DNA of 64,000 bases from Aerobium sp039839275. GTDB lineage: Bacteria > Pseudomonadota > Alphaproteobacteria > Rhizobiales > Rhizobiaceae. Of this stretch, positions 8,321 to 17,080 are shown piece after piece (within the stretch, counting starts at the first letter, position 1; each line of letters begins with the position of its first letter). Below the pieces are notes generated by a model. That model ran no database searches. It was not told where the DNA came from and saw only the letters and a list, made by a program, of their open reading frames with translations. The stretch spans positions 62,001 to 126,000 of the forward strand of contig NZ_JBDOQP010000005.1 of the NCBI RefSeq assembly GCF_039839275.1. The letters run 5' to 3'. The translations under genes were made by a program, and so were the position numbers.

Positions 8321-9408
8321 CGGCCGATCTCCAGACGGGGATAGGTATCCTTGAAATTGTCGCGCGCGATGCGGGAGGTCATCTTGCGCGGAAGTGCCTG
8401 CGGCCAATTCAAAAGGTTCTGCCCGTGGTCGTGGGGAAAATCGGTGGCGAACAGCAGCATCTCCTCGCTGCCCAGATGCTCGATCGCCTTTTCGGCCTCG
8501 CCAGGCTCCGCGGGACCGTCGAACGGCTGCGTGGTCAGGCGAAAATGGGTGCGGATGAGTTCGGCCGGCTTCGTCTTGACCCACGGCACCTCGATGCGCG
8601 CGCCGCGCCAATCCTTGCCCATGCGCCACATGAGGCCCGGAAGCCAGGTCACGCCGGATTCGATGAGGACGATACGGATGGCGGGGAATTGCGCCAGCAC
8701 GCCTTCTGCCAGAAGGCTGCCGACCTGGTTGGCGAAACCCTGCGCCTGCGCGATCTGGTCCTCGACAAGAAATGAAGGAAAGCCGCTTTGCGTCGGCGCG
8801 TGGCGATATGAGCTGCCATTGTGGATCGCGATGGCAAAGCCGTTGTCGACCGCCGCCTTGTAGATCGGCCAGTGGTGCCGCCGGCCGAGCGGCGTCTCGC
8901 CCATCGCCATGGCGAGCACCTGTACGAAGCGTTCGTCGCCCGCGTATCGCTGGATCTCGGCGACGGCGGCTTCCGGATGCTGGAACGGCACGACGAGCGA
9001 GGCACGCAGCCGGCCATCCGCGGAAAGCCATTCATCCGCCAGCCATCGGTTGGTCGCCGAGCAAAGCGCGGCGGCCATGTATGGATCGAAGATGCCATGC
9101 AGGCCCGACGCGACGTTGAGAATGGCCGCGTCCAGCCCGAGGGGGTCGAGGTGAGCCCGCCCCATGCTGGCGGCGTCCGCGTTCATGTCCTGGTTCGGCG
9201 GGCGGAACGGCGCGGCGGATTCCGGGTAGCCGGTCAACTCGAGATGGTCGACGTCGCGCGACATCACGATCTCGGACCAGTACTCGTCGAGATAGGGCAG
9301 GAGGTCGGCGCGACGCGGCGAGCGCGGATGTATGTCGGCGTCGATGGCCCGCAGCCCCTTGATCGGCAGCGGCGCCGGGTGCGTGGTGTCGATGCTGTCC
9401 GCCATCAT
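8317..9408 (-). CDS. COG2159 metal-dependent amidohydrolase/decarboxylase family, type A
   Basis: This 363-residue TIM-barrel amidohydrolase shows DADIHP at 23-28, a barrel His in IAIHNGSSYRHAPT, and a C-terminal ATDFPHDHG motif. It is clearly homologous to the type B neighbour but closer to the protein at 21301-22419, as in SYRHAPT followed by PS-x-x-x-ED-x-IAQ. The same A+B pairing in two separate loci suggests the two work together, perhaps as a heteromer. ATGA overlaps on both sides fix the start at 9408 and couple it to the upstream TRAP permease. The reaction is unknown. Decarboxylation or hydrolysis of a cyclic carboxylate is plausible. Confidence 0.87.
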   Translation of the reverse strand: MMADSIDTTHPAPLPIKGLRAIDADIHPRSPRRADLLPYLDEYWSEIVMSRDVDHLELTGYPESAAPFRPPNQDMNADAASMGRAHLDPLGLDAAILNVASGLHGIFDPYMAAALCSATNRWLADEWLSADGRLRASLVVPFQHPEAAVAEIQRYAGDERFVQVLAMAMGETPLGRRHHWPIYKAAVDNGFAIAIHNGSSYRHAPTQSGFPSFLVEDQIAQAQGFANQVGSLLAEGVLAQFPAIRIVLIESGVTWLPGLMWRMGKDWRGARIEVPWVKTKPAELIRTHFRLTTQPFDGPAEPGEAEKAIEHLGSEEMLLFATDFPHDHGQNLLNWPQALPRKMTSRIARDNFKDTYPRLEIGR

Positions 9409-11399
9409 TGCGCCGGCTCGTGGGTGAGCCCGCTGCTGCGCGGCGCGGGGCCGTCGGATGCCGCATCCGGCTCCCAGGAGAGGCCGCGCAACGCGATGAT
9501 CGCGCCCACCACGACCAGACCCGCGACCGTGCTTATCCATTCCGGGAAACCGATGAGAAGTCCGGCGACAAACAGGATCGGCCGCGTCCATAGCCTGAGG
9601 CGCCCGACATACATCAGCCTGCCTTCCGATGCGCCGGCGATGATGATCACCGCCAAGATGTTGGCGAGCACCCAGATTGCCGTGAGGTAGAGCGGCCCCT
9701 GCAGGATGAGAGCGGGTTCGAACAGGAAGAAGATGGGAATGAAGTAGAGCACGATCCCCAGCCGCGCCGCCGTCATGCTGGTGACGATCGGGTCCGAGTT
9801 GCTGATCCGCGAGGCAAGGAATGCGGCCAGCGCCACGGGCGGCGTGATTGCCGCGAGCGTCGCGTAGTAGGCGATGAACATGTGGATCGCGAGCGTGTTC
9901 AGGCCGGCGATCTGTTCCAGCGCAGGCGCGAGCGTCAGGGCGAGCATGAGATAGGCCGCCACGATCATTCCCAGCATGCCGAAGACGATGCACACGGCGA
10001 TGCCGATGGCGAGCACCGGCACGACGCTGTCACCACCCATTCGCACGAGTTCGGATGCGATGACCGGGGCCACGCCCGTGGCCATCAGTCCGCCGAGAAT
10101 GAAGCTCGTCGGCAGCAGCAGACCGATGGTCTGGCTCAGCATCTTGCCGATCTCGTAGATGATGTTCGGAATGTGATGGAGGCGGATGCGCAGTTCCTTG
10201 CGGAAGAAGGTCAGCGCGATCAGCAGCGCTGAAGCGTAGAACGGCGCCAATCGCTCGAGCCGAAGGAAGACGAGGCAGTAAACAAGGAAGCCGAGAACGA
10301 TGATGAACGGCCAGCCCTCGATGAGCGTCTTGCGGACCGACGGCAGGTCTTCCTTCGGCATGCCCTGGATGTTGTTCCTGGCGGCATAACCGTCCACATG
10401 GCAGTAAAGGCCGAAATAGTAGAGCACGCTGGGAATGATCGCGGCCAGCACGATGACGCCGTACGCCGTGTTGGTGAAATCGGCCATGATGAAGGCGACC
10501 GCGCCCATGACGGGCGGCATCAGCATTCCGCCCGTCGAGGCGCACGCTTCGAGCGCACCGGCATAGTGAGGCGGGAAACCGGCTCTCTTCATTGCCGGGA
10601 TGGTCACCGACCCCGTACCAACCACGTTTGAAAAGATCGAGCCGGAAAGGCTGCCGAAGAAGCCCGACGCGATCACGGCAACTTTGGCGGGACCGCCGCG
10701 TGCCTTGCCCATCAGGGCCAAAGCGAGATTGAGAAAGAAGTCCGCAGCACCTGTCGCCACCAGCAGAGCGGCAAGGATGAGGAAGCCGATGATGGTCTCG
10801 CCGACGACACGCGTGACGACGCCCAGCATCGCATCGCCGGAGAAGATGTTGAACGAGATGGTGCGCGACAGGGACGTCGGCGGCCCCCAAAGCATGCCTG
10901 GCATGTAGACGGCATAGATCGGGTAGAGCGACAGGGCGACGACGATGACCAGGAAGATCAGCCCGCCGGCGCGACGGGCCGCCTCCAGGATCAGCACGTA
11001 GAGGCCGACGGCGACGACGAGTTGCCAGGTGTGCTGTACAGGCACCCATGTCTGGAACACGAGCGAGCGGCCCATATAGGCCATGAAGGCCGTCAAGCCG
11101 AAGATGGCGATTGCCGGAACATAGGAGAAGATGCCGACGGTGTTCTCGCCTTTCCAGGCGGGAAGCAGAAGGTAGACCCATGGCAGGTACAGCGCCATGA
11201 GAAGGAAGTAGTAGGTCACGTCCAGCAGCGGCACGATACCGAAGATGTACACGACGGCGAGGGTCGCGCCCGCCGCGGACATGGTCAGCAGCAGCGCGCG
11301 TACGGCGCCCGGCATGCTCTGCCACCGTTCCAGAGTCCGATCGCGCAGATCCTCCGGCACAGCCGCCTGGCTCAGCGCTACTTCCTTGTCATTCAGCAT
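9405..11399 (-). CDS. TAXI-type TRAP transporter, fused small and large membrane subunits
   Basis: This 664-residue, very hydrophobic inner-membrane protein joins the 4-TM DctQ-like and 12-TM DctM-like parts in one chain, as is usual for TAXI TRAP systems (family members are about 620-700 residues). Typical DctM segments are SGSIFSNVVGTGSVTIPAM, GGMLMPPVMGAVAFIMADF and TPPVALAAFLAS. The transporter uses an ion gradient to import the ligand delivered by the TAXI binding protein encoded just upstream (11478-12698). The C-terminal stop overlaps the next amidohydrolase start by 4 nt. The start ATG is at 11399. The ligand is presumably the substrate of the operon's enzymes, a carboxylate. Confidence 0.92.
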   Translation of the reverse strand: MLNDKEVALSQAAVPEDLRDRTLERWQSMPGAVRALLLTMSAAGATLAVVYIFGIVPLLDVTYYFLLMALYLPWVYLLLPAWKGENTVGIFSYVPAIAIFGLTAFMAYMGRSLVFQTWVPVQHTWQLVVAVGLYVLILEAARRAGGLIFLVIVVALSLYPIYAVYMPGMLWGPPTSLSRTISFNIFSGDAMLGVVTRVVGETIIGFLILAALLVATGAADFFLNLALALMGKARGGPAKVAVIASGFFGSLSGSIFSNVVGTGSVTIPAMKRAGFPPHYAGALEACASTGGMLMPPVMGAVAFIMADFTNTAYGVIVLAAIIPSVLYYFGLYCHVDGYAARNNIQGMPKEDLPSVRKTLIEGWPFIIVLGFLVYCLVFLRLERLAPFYASALLIALTFFRKELRIRLHHIPNIIYEIGKMLSQTIGLLLPTSFILGGLMATGVAPVIASELVRMGGDSVVPVLAIGIAVCIVFGMLGMIVAAYLMLALTLAPALEQIAGLNTLAIHMFIAYYATLAAITPPVALAAFLASRISNSDPIVTSMTAARLGIVLYFIPIFFLFEPALILQGPLYLTAIWVLANILAVIIIAGASEGRLMYVGRLRLWTRPILFVAGLLIGFPEWISTVAGLVVVGAIIALRGLSWEPDAASDGPAPRSSGLTHEPAQ

Positions 11400-11477
11400 T
11401 TCGCGAAACCTTTTCCGCCTTGGCGCCGGCTGATCCGGCCGCCGGCGCCACCCGGCACCGGCGGCCGATACACGCGG

Positions 11478-12698
11478 CTATTCGAGGTCCAGAACAGCCT
11501 TGCCGAAGGACGCCGGCAGCCCGTTTTCCTGGCGATAGTCCGCCCAGAATTCGTGCCATTGCTGGCTGTCGGCGCCGATCGTGATGCCGTCGGCCGTGGC
11601 GGCCTCCATCGCGGCCTGATAGCCCGCGACCTGCGCCTGAGCGAGCTCGACCAGCTGGTCCTGGCGCTTCTGGTATTCCTCCTTCCAGAGGCCCTTTTCC
11701 TCGAGGTAGCGGATGACACCTTCGTGCAGCGGCTGAAGAGCGCCGGTGTCGAGGAATGCAATCAGATTGTCGATGCTCATCATGTGAGCGTGCTGGAAGT
11801 CGTCCTTGTAGCTGTCGTGCTGCTCGTCCATCCACTTGATCAGTTGGTAGACGAATTCAGGATCTTCATCGGCCTTCACGTGATTGGCCTGGAAGGCATG
11901 GTCCATGTAGACGCCATGCGACGTGGTGACACCGGACTCGACCTCTCGCGGCACGTATCCGGCGTGGATGGCGCGATAGCGCGCGAACGCCTCCGGATCG
12001 TCTTCGCGATGCGGCAATGGCAGCCAGCGGATCGAGTCCGGCGCCGCCTCCGCCTCGTAGCTCGGACCCGATGTCGGCGACGTGAACGTCACGTCCGCGC
12101 GGCCTTCGGGGATCACGGCGGTATTCGCCCCGTAATTGCCGACTTCCACGAGCTGGACGTCATCGCGTTCCATGCCCAGATAGGCCAGCAATGCGTCGAT
12201 GCCGGCGATCAGGAATGACGAGCTCGGAGAGAACGAGATGCGCGTGTCGGGACCGATGTCGGCGAAGGATTGGATCGGCGAGTCGCCGCGCACCATGTAG
12301 CCCCAGCCGGTCACCTGGTTCATGTTGAGCAGGCGCGTGTCCGTCGGCCCGGCTTCGGCCGTGGCGTACCCTTCCTTGGCATCCATCTGGTCGAAATAGT
12401 CGGAGGCCTGATAGAGCACGATCCGACCTTCACCCTGGTTGAGCCAAGCGGCTCGCGAGAAACCGTTGGGCGCAGGCAGGACCCTGGCACGCGACCCCGT
12501 CTGTGCGGTGAACTCCCCCGTCCACGCGACCGCGAGGGAATGGTTGGCAGTGCCGACGATCGGCGTGATGACATTGAAGAATTGGGGCCATTCGTAGGCG
12601 TCCTGCGCGAATGTGGCCGGTACCGAGGCGCCCAGCAGGGCGATTGCGCCGGTGCCGGCGAGCAGAATGGATCGTCTGGTGGTCTTGCGGTTGAACAT
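11478..12698 (-). CDS. TAXI family TRAP transporter solute-binding protein
   Basis: The precursor has 406 residues with a twin-arginine-like signal (KTTRRSILLAGTGAIALLG, cut near ATFAQ-DA). The mature protein follows the TAXI pattern, with NHSLAVAW early and the DIGPDTRISFSPSSS segment in the middle. It is periplasmic and captures the substrate for the fused TRAP permease downstream. A strong GGAGGAG lies 6-12 nt before the ATG at 12698. The 89-nt gap upstream and this strong ribosome site fit the high expression needed for a binding protein inside the operon. Confidence 0.9.
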   Translation of the reverse strand: MFNRKTTRRSILLAGTGAIALLGASVPATFAQDAYEWPQFFNVITPIVGTANHSLAVAWTGEFTAQTGSRARVLPAPNGFSRAAWLNQGEGRIVLYQASDYFDQMDAKEGYATAEAGPTDTRLLNMNQVTGWGYMVRGDSPIQSFADIGPDTRISFSPSSSFLIAGIDALLAYLGMERDDVQLVEVGNYGANTAVIPEGRADVTFTSPTSGPSYEAEAAPDSIRWLPLPHREDDPEAFARYRAIHAGYVPREVESGVTTSHGVYMDHAFQANHVKADEDPEFVYQLIKWMDEQHDSYKDDFQHAHMMSIDNLIAFLDTGALQPLHEGVIRYLEEKGLWKEEYQKRQDQLVELAQAQVAGYQAAMEAATADGITIGADSQQWHEFWADYRQENGLPASFGKAVLDLE

Positions 12699-12787
12699 CG
12701 TGTCTCCTCCTTGACGTTCGTTGATCGACGGTCGTTTCACTTTCTTCGTTGGCGCAGGCCCGGCTCCTCCATCCGCGCCGCGTGGGT

Positions 12788-13219
12788 TCAACTCCTTCGG
12801 GTTACGGTGACGGTTCCGGCGTCGGCATCGACTTCGACCCAGTCTCCCGTCGCAATCGCCTCCAATGGGTCGCGGTCGCAGTCGGTGACTGACGGAACAC
12901 GGGTAACGACCGCGCCCAGCGCGATCTTGGTCGTCATCCTGGTGAAGATCATCGCCATTGGGGCGACGCCGTTGAGACGCGTCATGTGGAAGAAGGCCGA
13001 CCAGCCCGAAGACCCCTTGGCGCCGGGGAACACGAGAACCTTGCCGGCGAAGGACTGCCCGTGCAATTCGTGCAGACGCTCGATGATCGAGCCGTCGCGC
13101 TCGTTGATGCCGCCCCAGCCGGAAATCGTCTGCCGCGTCACCAACGCCTCGCCGGCGGCTTTGCCGCCCACCACCTTGCGTGCCTTGATTGTCAGCTTTT
13201 CATCGAGGCTCGCGGTCAT
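12788..13219 (-). CDS. Aconitase X small (swivel) subunit, DUF126
   Basis: This 143-residue swivel-domain protein has the aconitase X small-subunit signature LVFPGAKGSSGWSAF (about residues 73-87), which holds the conserved Ser of the active site. AcnX enzymes are [Fe-S] hydro-lyases. Known members include cis-3-hydroxy-L-proline dehydratase and archaeal phosphomevalonate dehydratase. Here the two domains are separate genes. The start at 13219 overlaps the large-subunit stop by one base (TGATG). An in-frame ATG 18 nt upstream at 13237 would overlap the previous gene further and is less likely. Confidence 0.88.
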   Translation of the reverse strand: MTASLDEKLTIKARKVVGGKAAGEALVTRQTISGWGGINERDGSIIERLHELHGQSFAGKVLVFPGAKGSSGWSAFFHMTRLNGVAPMAMIFTRMTTKIALGAVVTRVPSVTDCDRDPLEAIATGDWVEVDADAGTVTVTRRS

Positions 13220-14490
13220 CAGGCGGCCCCCATCCATTCACCGGCGACGGCGGAATCGACGCAGTGGCGGACGGACCCGAACCAGCCCTGCACCTTGCCG
13301 ATGGCCGGCAGGTAGTGGGCCTGCTTGGCGGAGTCGGTCGCGATGACCCTGACGCCGGGCGGCATGCGGCGGGAGATGGCGGGGCAGGTGTCGCTCATCA
13401 CCACGGCTCCCGCCTTCTCGATCACCTCGCAGTAGCCGCTTCGGTCGGCGATCTGCTTGATGGCGCGCGGCGTGTGAACCCACAACTGGACGTCGGGGTG
13501 TATCGTGCGGCCTTCGAGCAGGTGCGCGATCAGTTCCATCTGTTCGATCGAGTTGTGCGGGCAACCGAGCATGACGAAGTCGATCTTGCGGTCGGTGGCG
13601 CTCTGGATCTTCTCGAACGTCTGCGCGCGCTCCCTGGCGCCGTAGCGGATGACGCTCTTCGTCTCGCGCGGGCCGAACGCCTGTTCCAGCGTCGCGGCTT
13701 CAGGTGTTACGCCGGGAATGTGGTACATCTCGACCCCGCCGGAGGAGGCCGCCGCGGCGCCAAAATGCTTGAGCTTGACCAGGCTCGGCTGATGGGCGAC
13801 GCCGGAGAGGACGGGAATCTCCTCTTCCACCGCATAGCCGATGAAATAGCCGAGCAGGCCCCAATCCATCATGTCGTCGACGGCGATGTCCAGCTCGACG
13901 AGATGCTGCGCGTACCGGTTCTCGTCGAGATGAAACCCCCAGTACGGAATTCGGCCCGTCAGCGCCGCGGCCCCGGTGCTTTCCTTGCCCTCGACATTGG
14001 TGCGCGCGCCGAGCACCGAGTTGCAGTAGATGACCGCCGACGACTCCATCCAGGCGCAATGCTCACCCTTCACCGGGACGTTGCCAACCTGGTAGGGCGT
14101 GCAGGTCGCCATCATGTTGATGCCGCGCTGCCCCAGATACTTCTCCGACTGGCGTTGGAGTTCGGCGAGATGCGGGTCCACGCCCTGGATGCGCCAGTTG
14201 TCGTTGTCGATGCCGGTGATCAGTTGGCAGGTGCTGGCCTCCATGCGCGGGATTTCGACGGTCTCGTCGCTGTCGAGGTTCAGCTCGGAAAAGACCTTGT
14301 CGAAGCCCTGCTCGGCCAGATGGCGGATCGAGGGCGTCGAGGCGTTGAAGGCACCAGCGACATTGTTGGTCTCGACGAGCCGTTCGGCGCCGAGCGCTTC
14401 GCCATAGCGCACCAGGAGATCCATGGCGCGTGCTTTGGCTGCGCCGTGGTCGCCTGAAAGCATCGATTTCTCATGATCCGTCAGTCGCAT
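13219..14490 (-). CDS. Aconitase X large (catalytic) subunit, DUF521
   Basis: This 423-residue catalytic chain of aconitase X begins with the typical MRLTDHEKSMLSGDHG-like opening. It carries ATCTPYQVGNVP near 150, FVMLGCPHNS near 310 and SDTCPAIS near 370, whose Cys residues are candidate Fe-S ligands. With the separate small subunit it should dehydrate a hydroxy acid or hydroxyproline-type substrate in the cytoplasm. The family is known for cis-3-hydroxy-L-proline dehydration, but other substrates are possible. It is the second gene of the operon, 19 nt after the FAD oxidoreductase, with GGAGGAC as ribosome site before the ATG at 14490. Confidence 0.9.
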   Translation of the reverse strand: MRLTDHEKSMLSGDHGAAKARAMDLLVRYGEALGAERLVETNNVAGAFNASTPSIRHLAEQGFDKVFSELNLDSDETVEIPRMEASTCQLITGIDNDNWRIQGVDPHLAELQRQSEKYLGQRGINMMATCTPYQVGNVPVKGEHCAWMESSAVIYCNSVLGARTNVEGKESTGAAALTGRIPYWGFHLDENRYAQHLVELDIAVDDMMDWGLLGYFIGYAVEEEIPVLSGVAHQPSLVKLKHFGAAAASSGGVEMYHIPGVTPEAATLEQAFGPRETKSVIRYGARERAQTFEKIQSATDRKIDFVMLGCPHNSIEQMELIAHLLEGRTIHPDVQLWVHTPRAIKQIADRSGYCEVIEKAGAVVMSDTCPAISRRMPPGVRVIATDSAKQAHYLPAIGKVQGWFGSVRHCVDSAVAGEWMGAA

Positions 14491-14509
14491 CGCTGTCCTC
14501 CGTGGATGC

Positions 14510-15856
14510 TCAGTAGACCGAAGCCGTGCGGGCGAGATCGTCGGTCGACCAGCGGTAGTGCTGCTTCTCGACATTGTCGGCCACGCGTGCCCGCATCTTG
14601 TCCATGTCGATCTGGTGCACGCTGCCGGACCCGGCGAGGTCGAGTGCGTGGGCGGCAGCCATGCCCATGGCGATGCAGGGGCCCATCACACGCACGCTCG
14701 ACAGCGCCGCCGAATCGGCATCGATGCAGCGTCCGGCCGCCACCACGTTGTGGCATTCGGCGGGAACGAGGCTGCGCAGCGGAATGTAATGGGCGTGATC
14801 CTCGTCGAACACGATCCAATGATGGCCATCGCCATGGTCGTGAAGTTCGATCGGCCAGGCCGTCCTGCCGATGGCGTCGTCAAACTTCGTGCCCGCCCTG
14901 ATCTCGTCGACGGTCAGGTGGTGGCTGCCGGCAATCCATCGGGTCTGGCGGATGCCCGGCAAACCGAAGGAGCGCACACGCGCGGCGCCGAAACATTCAG
15001 GAAACTCCGCGCGGAGAAAATCGACCGCGCGCGATGCCTGCTCCTTGCCTTCCAGCGCCTTGGCGGATGCCTCGACCGGGTGAAGCGGTGTCTCGACATG
15101 CGTCATGTTCATCGCCGCGATGCCGCGGCCGGGAATGGTGAAGCCCAGCCCTTCGCGCCGAAGCAGGCCGTAGGCGTCGCCCTTCTCCTTCATGCGCTCG
15201 CTGATGAGCTCCTTGGACGGCTGTCCGGCCTCGTCGATGTTCTCCAGAACAACCATCTGCGTGCCGAAGACGCGGTGATTTGCCGGTTCACGGCAGGGAA
15301 GACCGGCCTGCCAGACCAGTGCTGCGTCGCCGCTGGCGTCTACATAGCCGTCGGCTTCGACGGTGACTGGGCCGTAGCGCGTGAGAAAATCGACAGCGAC
15401 GATGCGGCCGTTTTCCATGCGCGTGTCCGAGATCATGGCGCCGAGAAGCGGTGTGATGCCGGCTTCCAGCACGCTGCTTTCAACCCATCGCCCAAGCGCG
15501 ACCTCGTCGTAATAGACCACGGTGGTGCGCGGGCCATTGCGGTAGAATACGGCCTTGTCCTGCGCTTCGAGAAAGGAGAGCAGGTCGTCGGCGATGCCAT
15601 AGGTGAACTGGTACCCGTGCGTGCCGTTGGAAAACAGCCCGCAGAAAGTCGCTATGATGGAGTTGACCGCCTGGCCGCCCAATGCCGGCTGGCTGTCGAC
15701 GATCACTACCTTGCGGCCGAGTTTGGCCGCCTGCAGGGCCGCGGAGATTCCGGCGATGCCCGCGCCGACAACGCAGATGTCGGCCTTGACGCGATGGGGG
15801 GTGGCACCGGCTTCCTTGCGCAGCGTGATCGTCTCTGTGCTCGGTGATTGAGCCAT
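14510..15856 (-). CDS. FAD-dependent oxidoreductase (FAD_oxidored family)
   Basis: This 448-residue flavoprotein has the FAD motif VVGAGIAGISAALQAA at residues 29-44, the GGQAVNS block near 62 and the C-terminal FAD-closing motif RVMGPCIAMGMAAAHAL. This is the fold of pfam12831-type oxidoreductases, which often oxidise or reduce small organic acids. It is the first gene of the eight-gene operon that continues through aconitase X, the TRAP transporter, amidohydrolases and the DinB-like protein. I infer that it introduces or removes a double bond before the AcnX step. The ATG at 15856 has GGGAGGAGAC just upstream. Confidence 0.87.
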   Translation of the reverse strand: MAQSPSTETITLRKEAGATPHRVKADICVVGAGIAGISAALQAAKLGRKVVIVDSQPALGGQAVNSIIATFCGLFSNGTHGYQFTYGIADDLLSFLEAQDKAVFYRNGPRTTVVYYDEVALGRWVESSVLEAGITPLLGAMISDTRMENGRIVAVDFLTRYGPVTVEADGYVDASGDAALVWQAGLPCREPANHRVFGTQMVVLENIDEAGQPSKELISERMKEKGDAYGLLRREGLGFTIPGRGIAAMNMTHVETPLHPVEASAKALEGKEQASRAVDFLRAEFPECFGAARVRSFGLPGIRQTRWIAGSHHLTVDEIRAGTKFDDAIGRTAWPIELHDHGDGHHWIVFDEDHAHYIPLRSLVPAECHNVVAAGRCIDADSAALSSVRVMGPCIAMGMAAAHALDLAGSGSVHQIDMDKMRARVADNVEKQHYRWSTDDLARTASVY

Positions 15857-16007
15857 GGTGCGGTCTCCTCCCAAAGTTCCGCAGTGCGCCAAGCGAGCCT
15901 GCGGCGGCTTGTCGGAGGCATCCTAGAGAGGAACGTACTGCGAAAAAAAGACTGTTTTCATGCCAACACCTAGCTCAATATGCGAAAGATGCGACAGGGA
16001 GGTCATC
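15857..16007. promoter_or_regulatory. Divergent promoter region, FAD/AcnX/TRAP operon and LysR gene
   Basis: The 151-nt gap lies between divergent starts. It holds an A7 tract at 15943-15949, and GAAAA and TTTTC form a weak dyad over 15942-15959. LysR-type operators are expected here. I could not define one with certainty. Confidence 0.5.
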
Positions 16008-16967
16008 ATGGACACGCTCGACAACATGCGCACCTTTCTCGTTGTGGTGCGGACCGGGAGCTTTTCAGCGGCGGCACGCGAACTCGACACGGTTCCCTCC
16101 GTGATCGCCAAACGCATCAACCAGCTCGAACACACGATGAAGATGCCGCTGTTCCGGCGTTCGACGCGCAGCCTCGAACTGACACCGGTCGGTCACCGTT
16201 GCCACGCCCGGTTCATGGCAATCGTCACGGAGGTGGACCACGCCTTCAAGGATGCGGTGTCGAATGCGTCCCGGCTGGAGGAGCGTTTGCGGATCAAGTG
16301 CCCGACCACGCTGACCATCCTGCATTTCGGCGCGCTGCTGACGCAATTCCAGGCTGAGAATCCGGGTATCCAGATGGAGCTGGTGCTGATGGATCGCTCG
16401 GTCAATCCGGTCGAGGAGGGTTTCGACCTCGCCATCGGCGCGCTGCCTTCTTCCTATGCCAATGTCGTCGACGTCCCGCTGTGTCCGATGCCGCGCGCCG
16501 CGTACGCGGCACCGGCCTATATCGAGCGTCACGGCCAGCCCGTCCACCCCCGCGATCTCACCGACCACAAATGCCTGTCGTTCCTGGCAACGGGCAGCAA
16601 CTGGCAGTTCGAGGGACCGGCGGGCGCGGTGTCCGTCAACGTACCCACCTCCTTCTCCGTCAATGACAGCCACGTTCTCCTCAATGCCGTGGAGCAGGGG
16701 TTGGGGATAGCGATGATCGCGAGCCACATTGCCCGGCGAAGCCTGGCGGCCGGGCGGATCGTACCGGTTCTGACGCAGTTTCCGGTCCAGGATCTGTGGG
16801 TCAAGGCGCTGGTGCCCGCCAACCGGCACAAGAATCCCGCTGTCCAGGCGGTCATATCATGCCTGCGGGAGGCGTCCGCGCCGATCGCGCCGTGGGACCG
16901 CGAGGATGCGACGTCGGGTCCGGCGGCAGGGGCGGACCGTGCCTTGCCCCTGGAGTGGCCTTCCTAG
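16008..16967 (+). CDS. LysR-family regulator (homologue of the one at 20211)
   Basis: This 319-residue regulator has an N-terminal winged HTH (residues about 1-60, MDTLDNMRTFLVVVRTGSFS ... SVIAKRINQLE) and a LysR effector domain. It is divergent from the FAD/AcnX/TRAP/amidohydrolase operon and probably controls it. It closely resembles the regulator at 20211-21131: both begin MDT-x-DN-x-R-x-FLV and share the LVDRSVxPxEEGFD-like stretch. The two amidohydrolase modules thus have related regulators. The ATG at 16008 follows AGGGAGGT by 4 nt, better than the upstream ATG at 15960. The last 30 residues are a low-complexity tail. Confidence 0.9.
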   Translation: MDTLDNMRTFLVVVRTGSFSAAARELDTVPSVIAKRINQLEHTMKMPLFRRSTRSLELTPVGHRCHARFMAIVTEVDHAFKDAVSNASRLEERLRIKCPTTLTILHFGALLTQFQAENPGIQMELVLMDRSVNPVEEGFDLAIGALPSSYANVVDVPLCPMPRAAYAAPAYIERHGQPVHPRDLTDHKCLSFLATGSNWQFEGPAGAVSVNVPTSFSVNDSHVLLNAVEQGLGIAMIASHIARRSLAAGRIVPVLTQFPVQDLWVKALVPANRHKNPAVQAVISCLREASAPIAPWDREDATSGPAAGADRALPLEWPS

Positions 16968-16973
16968 ATCGCG

Positions 16974-17080
16974 ATGAATTCAGGTCGAATCGACCTGAAT
17001 TCATGAACGGGATCGATTCCAAGGAGATAGAGCGGGATGCGGGCGGAAAACCGCTTCACACTTTTCCTCATCCCGCTCTA
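16974..17080. repeat. Composite palindromic intergenic repeat between convergent genes
   Basis: Two dyads sit side by side. The first has perfect 14-bp arms at 16974-16987 and 16991-17004 with a 3-nt centre. The second has perfect 12-bp arms at 17028-17039 and 17069-17080, enclosing a small GCGG-AAAA-CCGC hairpin. It resembles a dispersed intergenic element I recall from Mesorhizobium-like genomes; that match is from memory, not a search. It lies between convergent genes and may end transcription from both sides. The outermost bases of the second arm supply the stop codon of the ABC ATPase gene. Confidence 0.75.
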
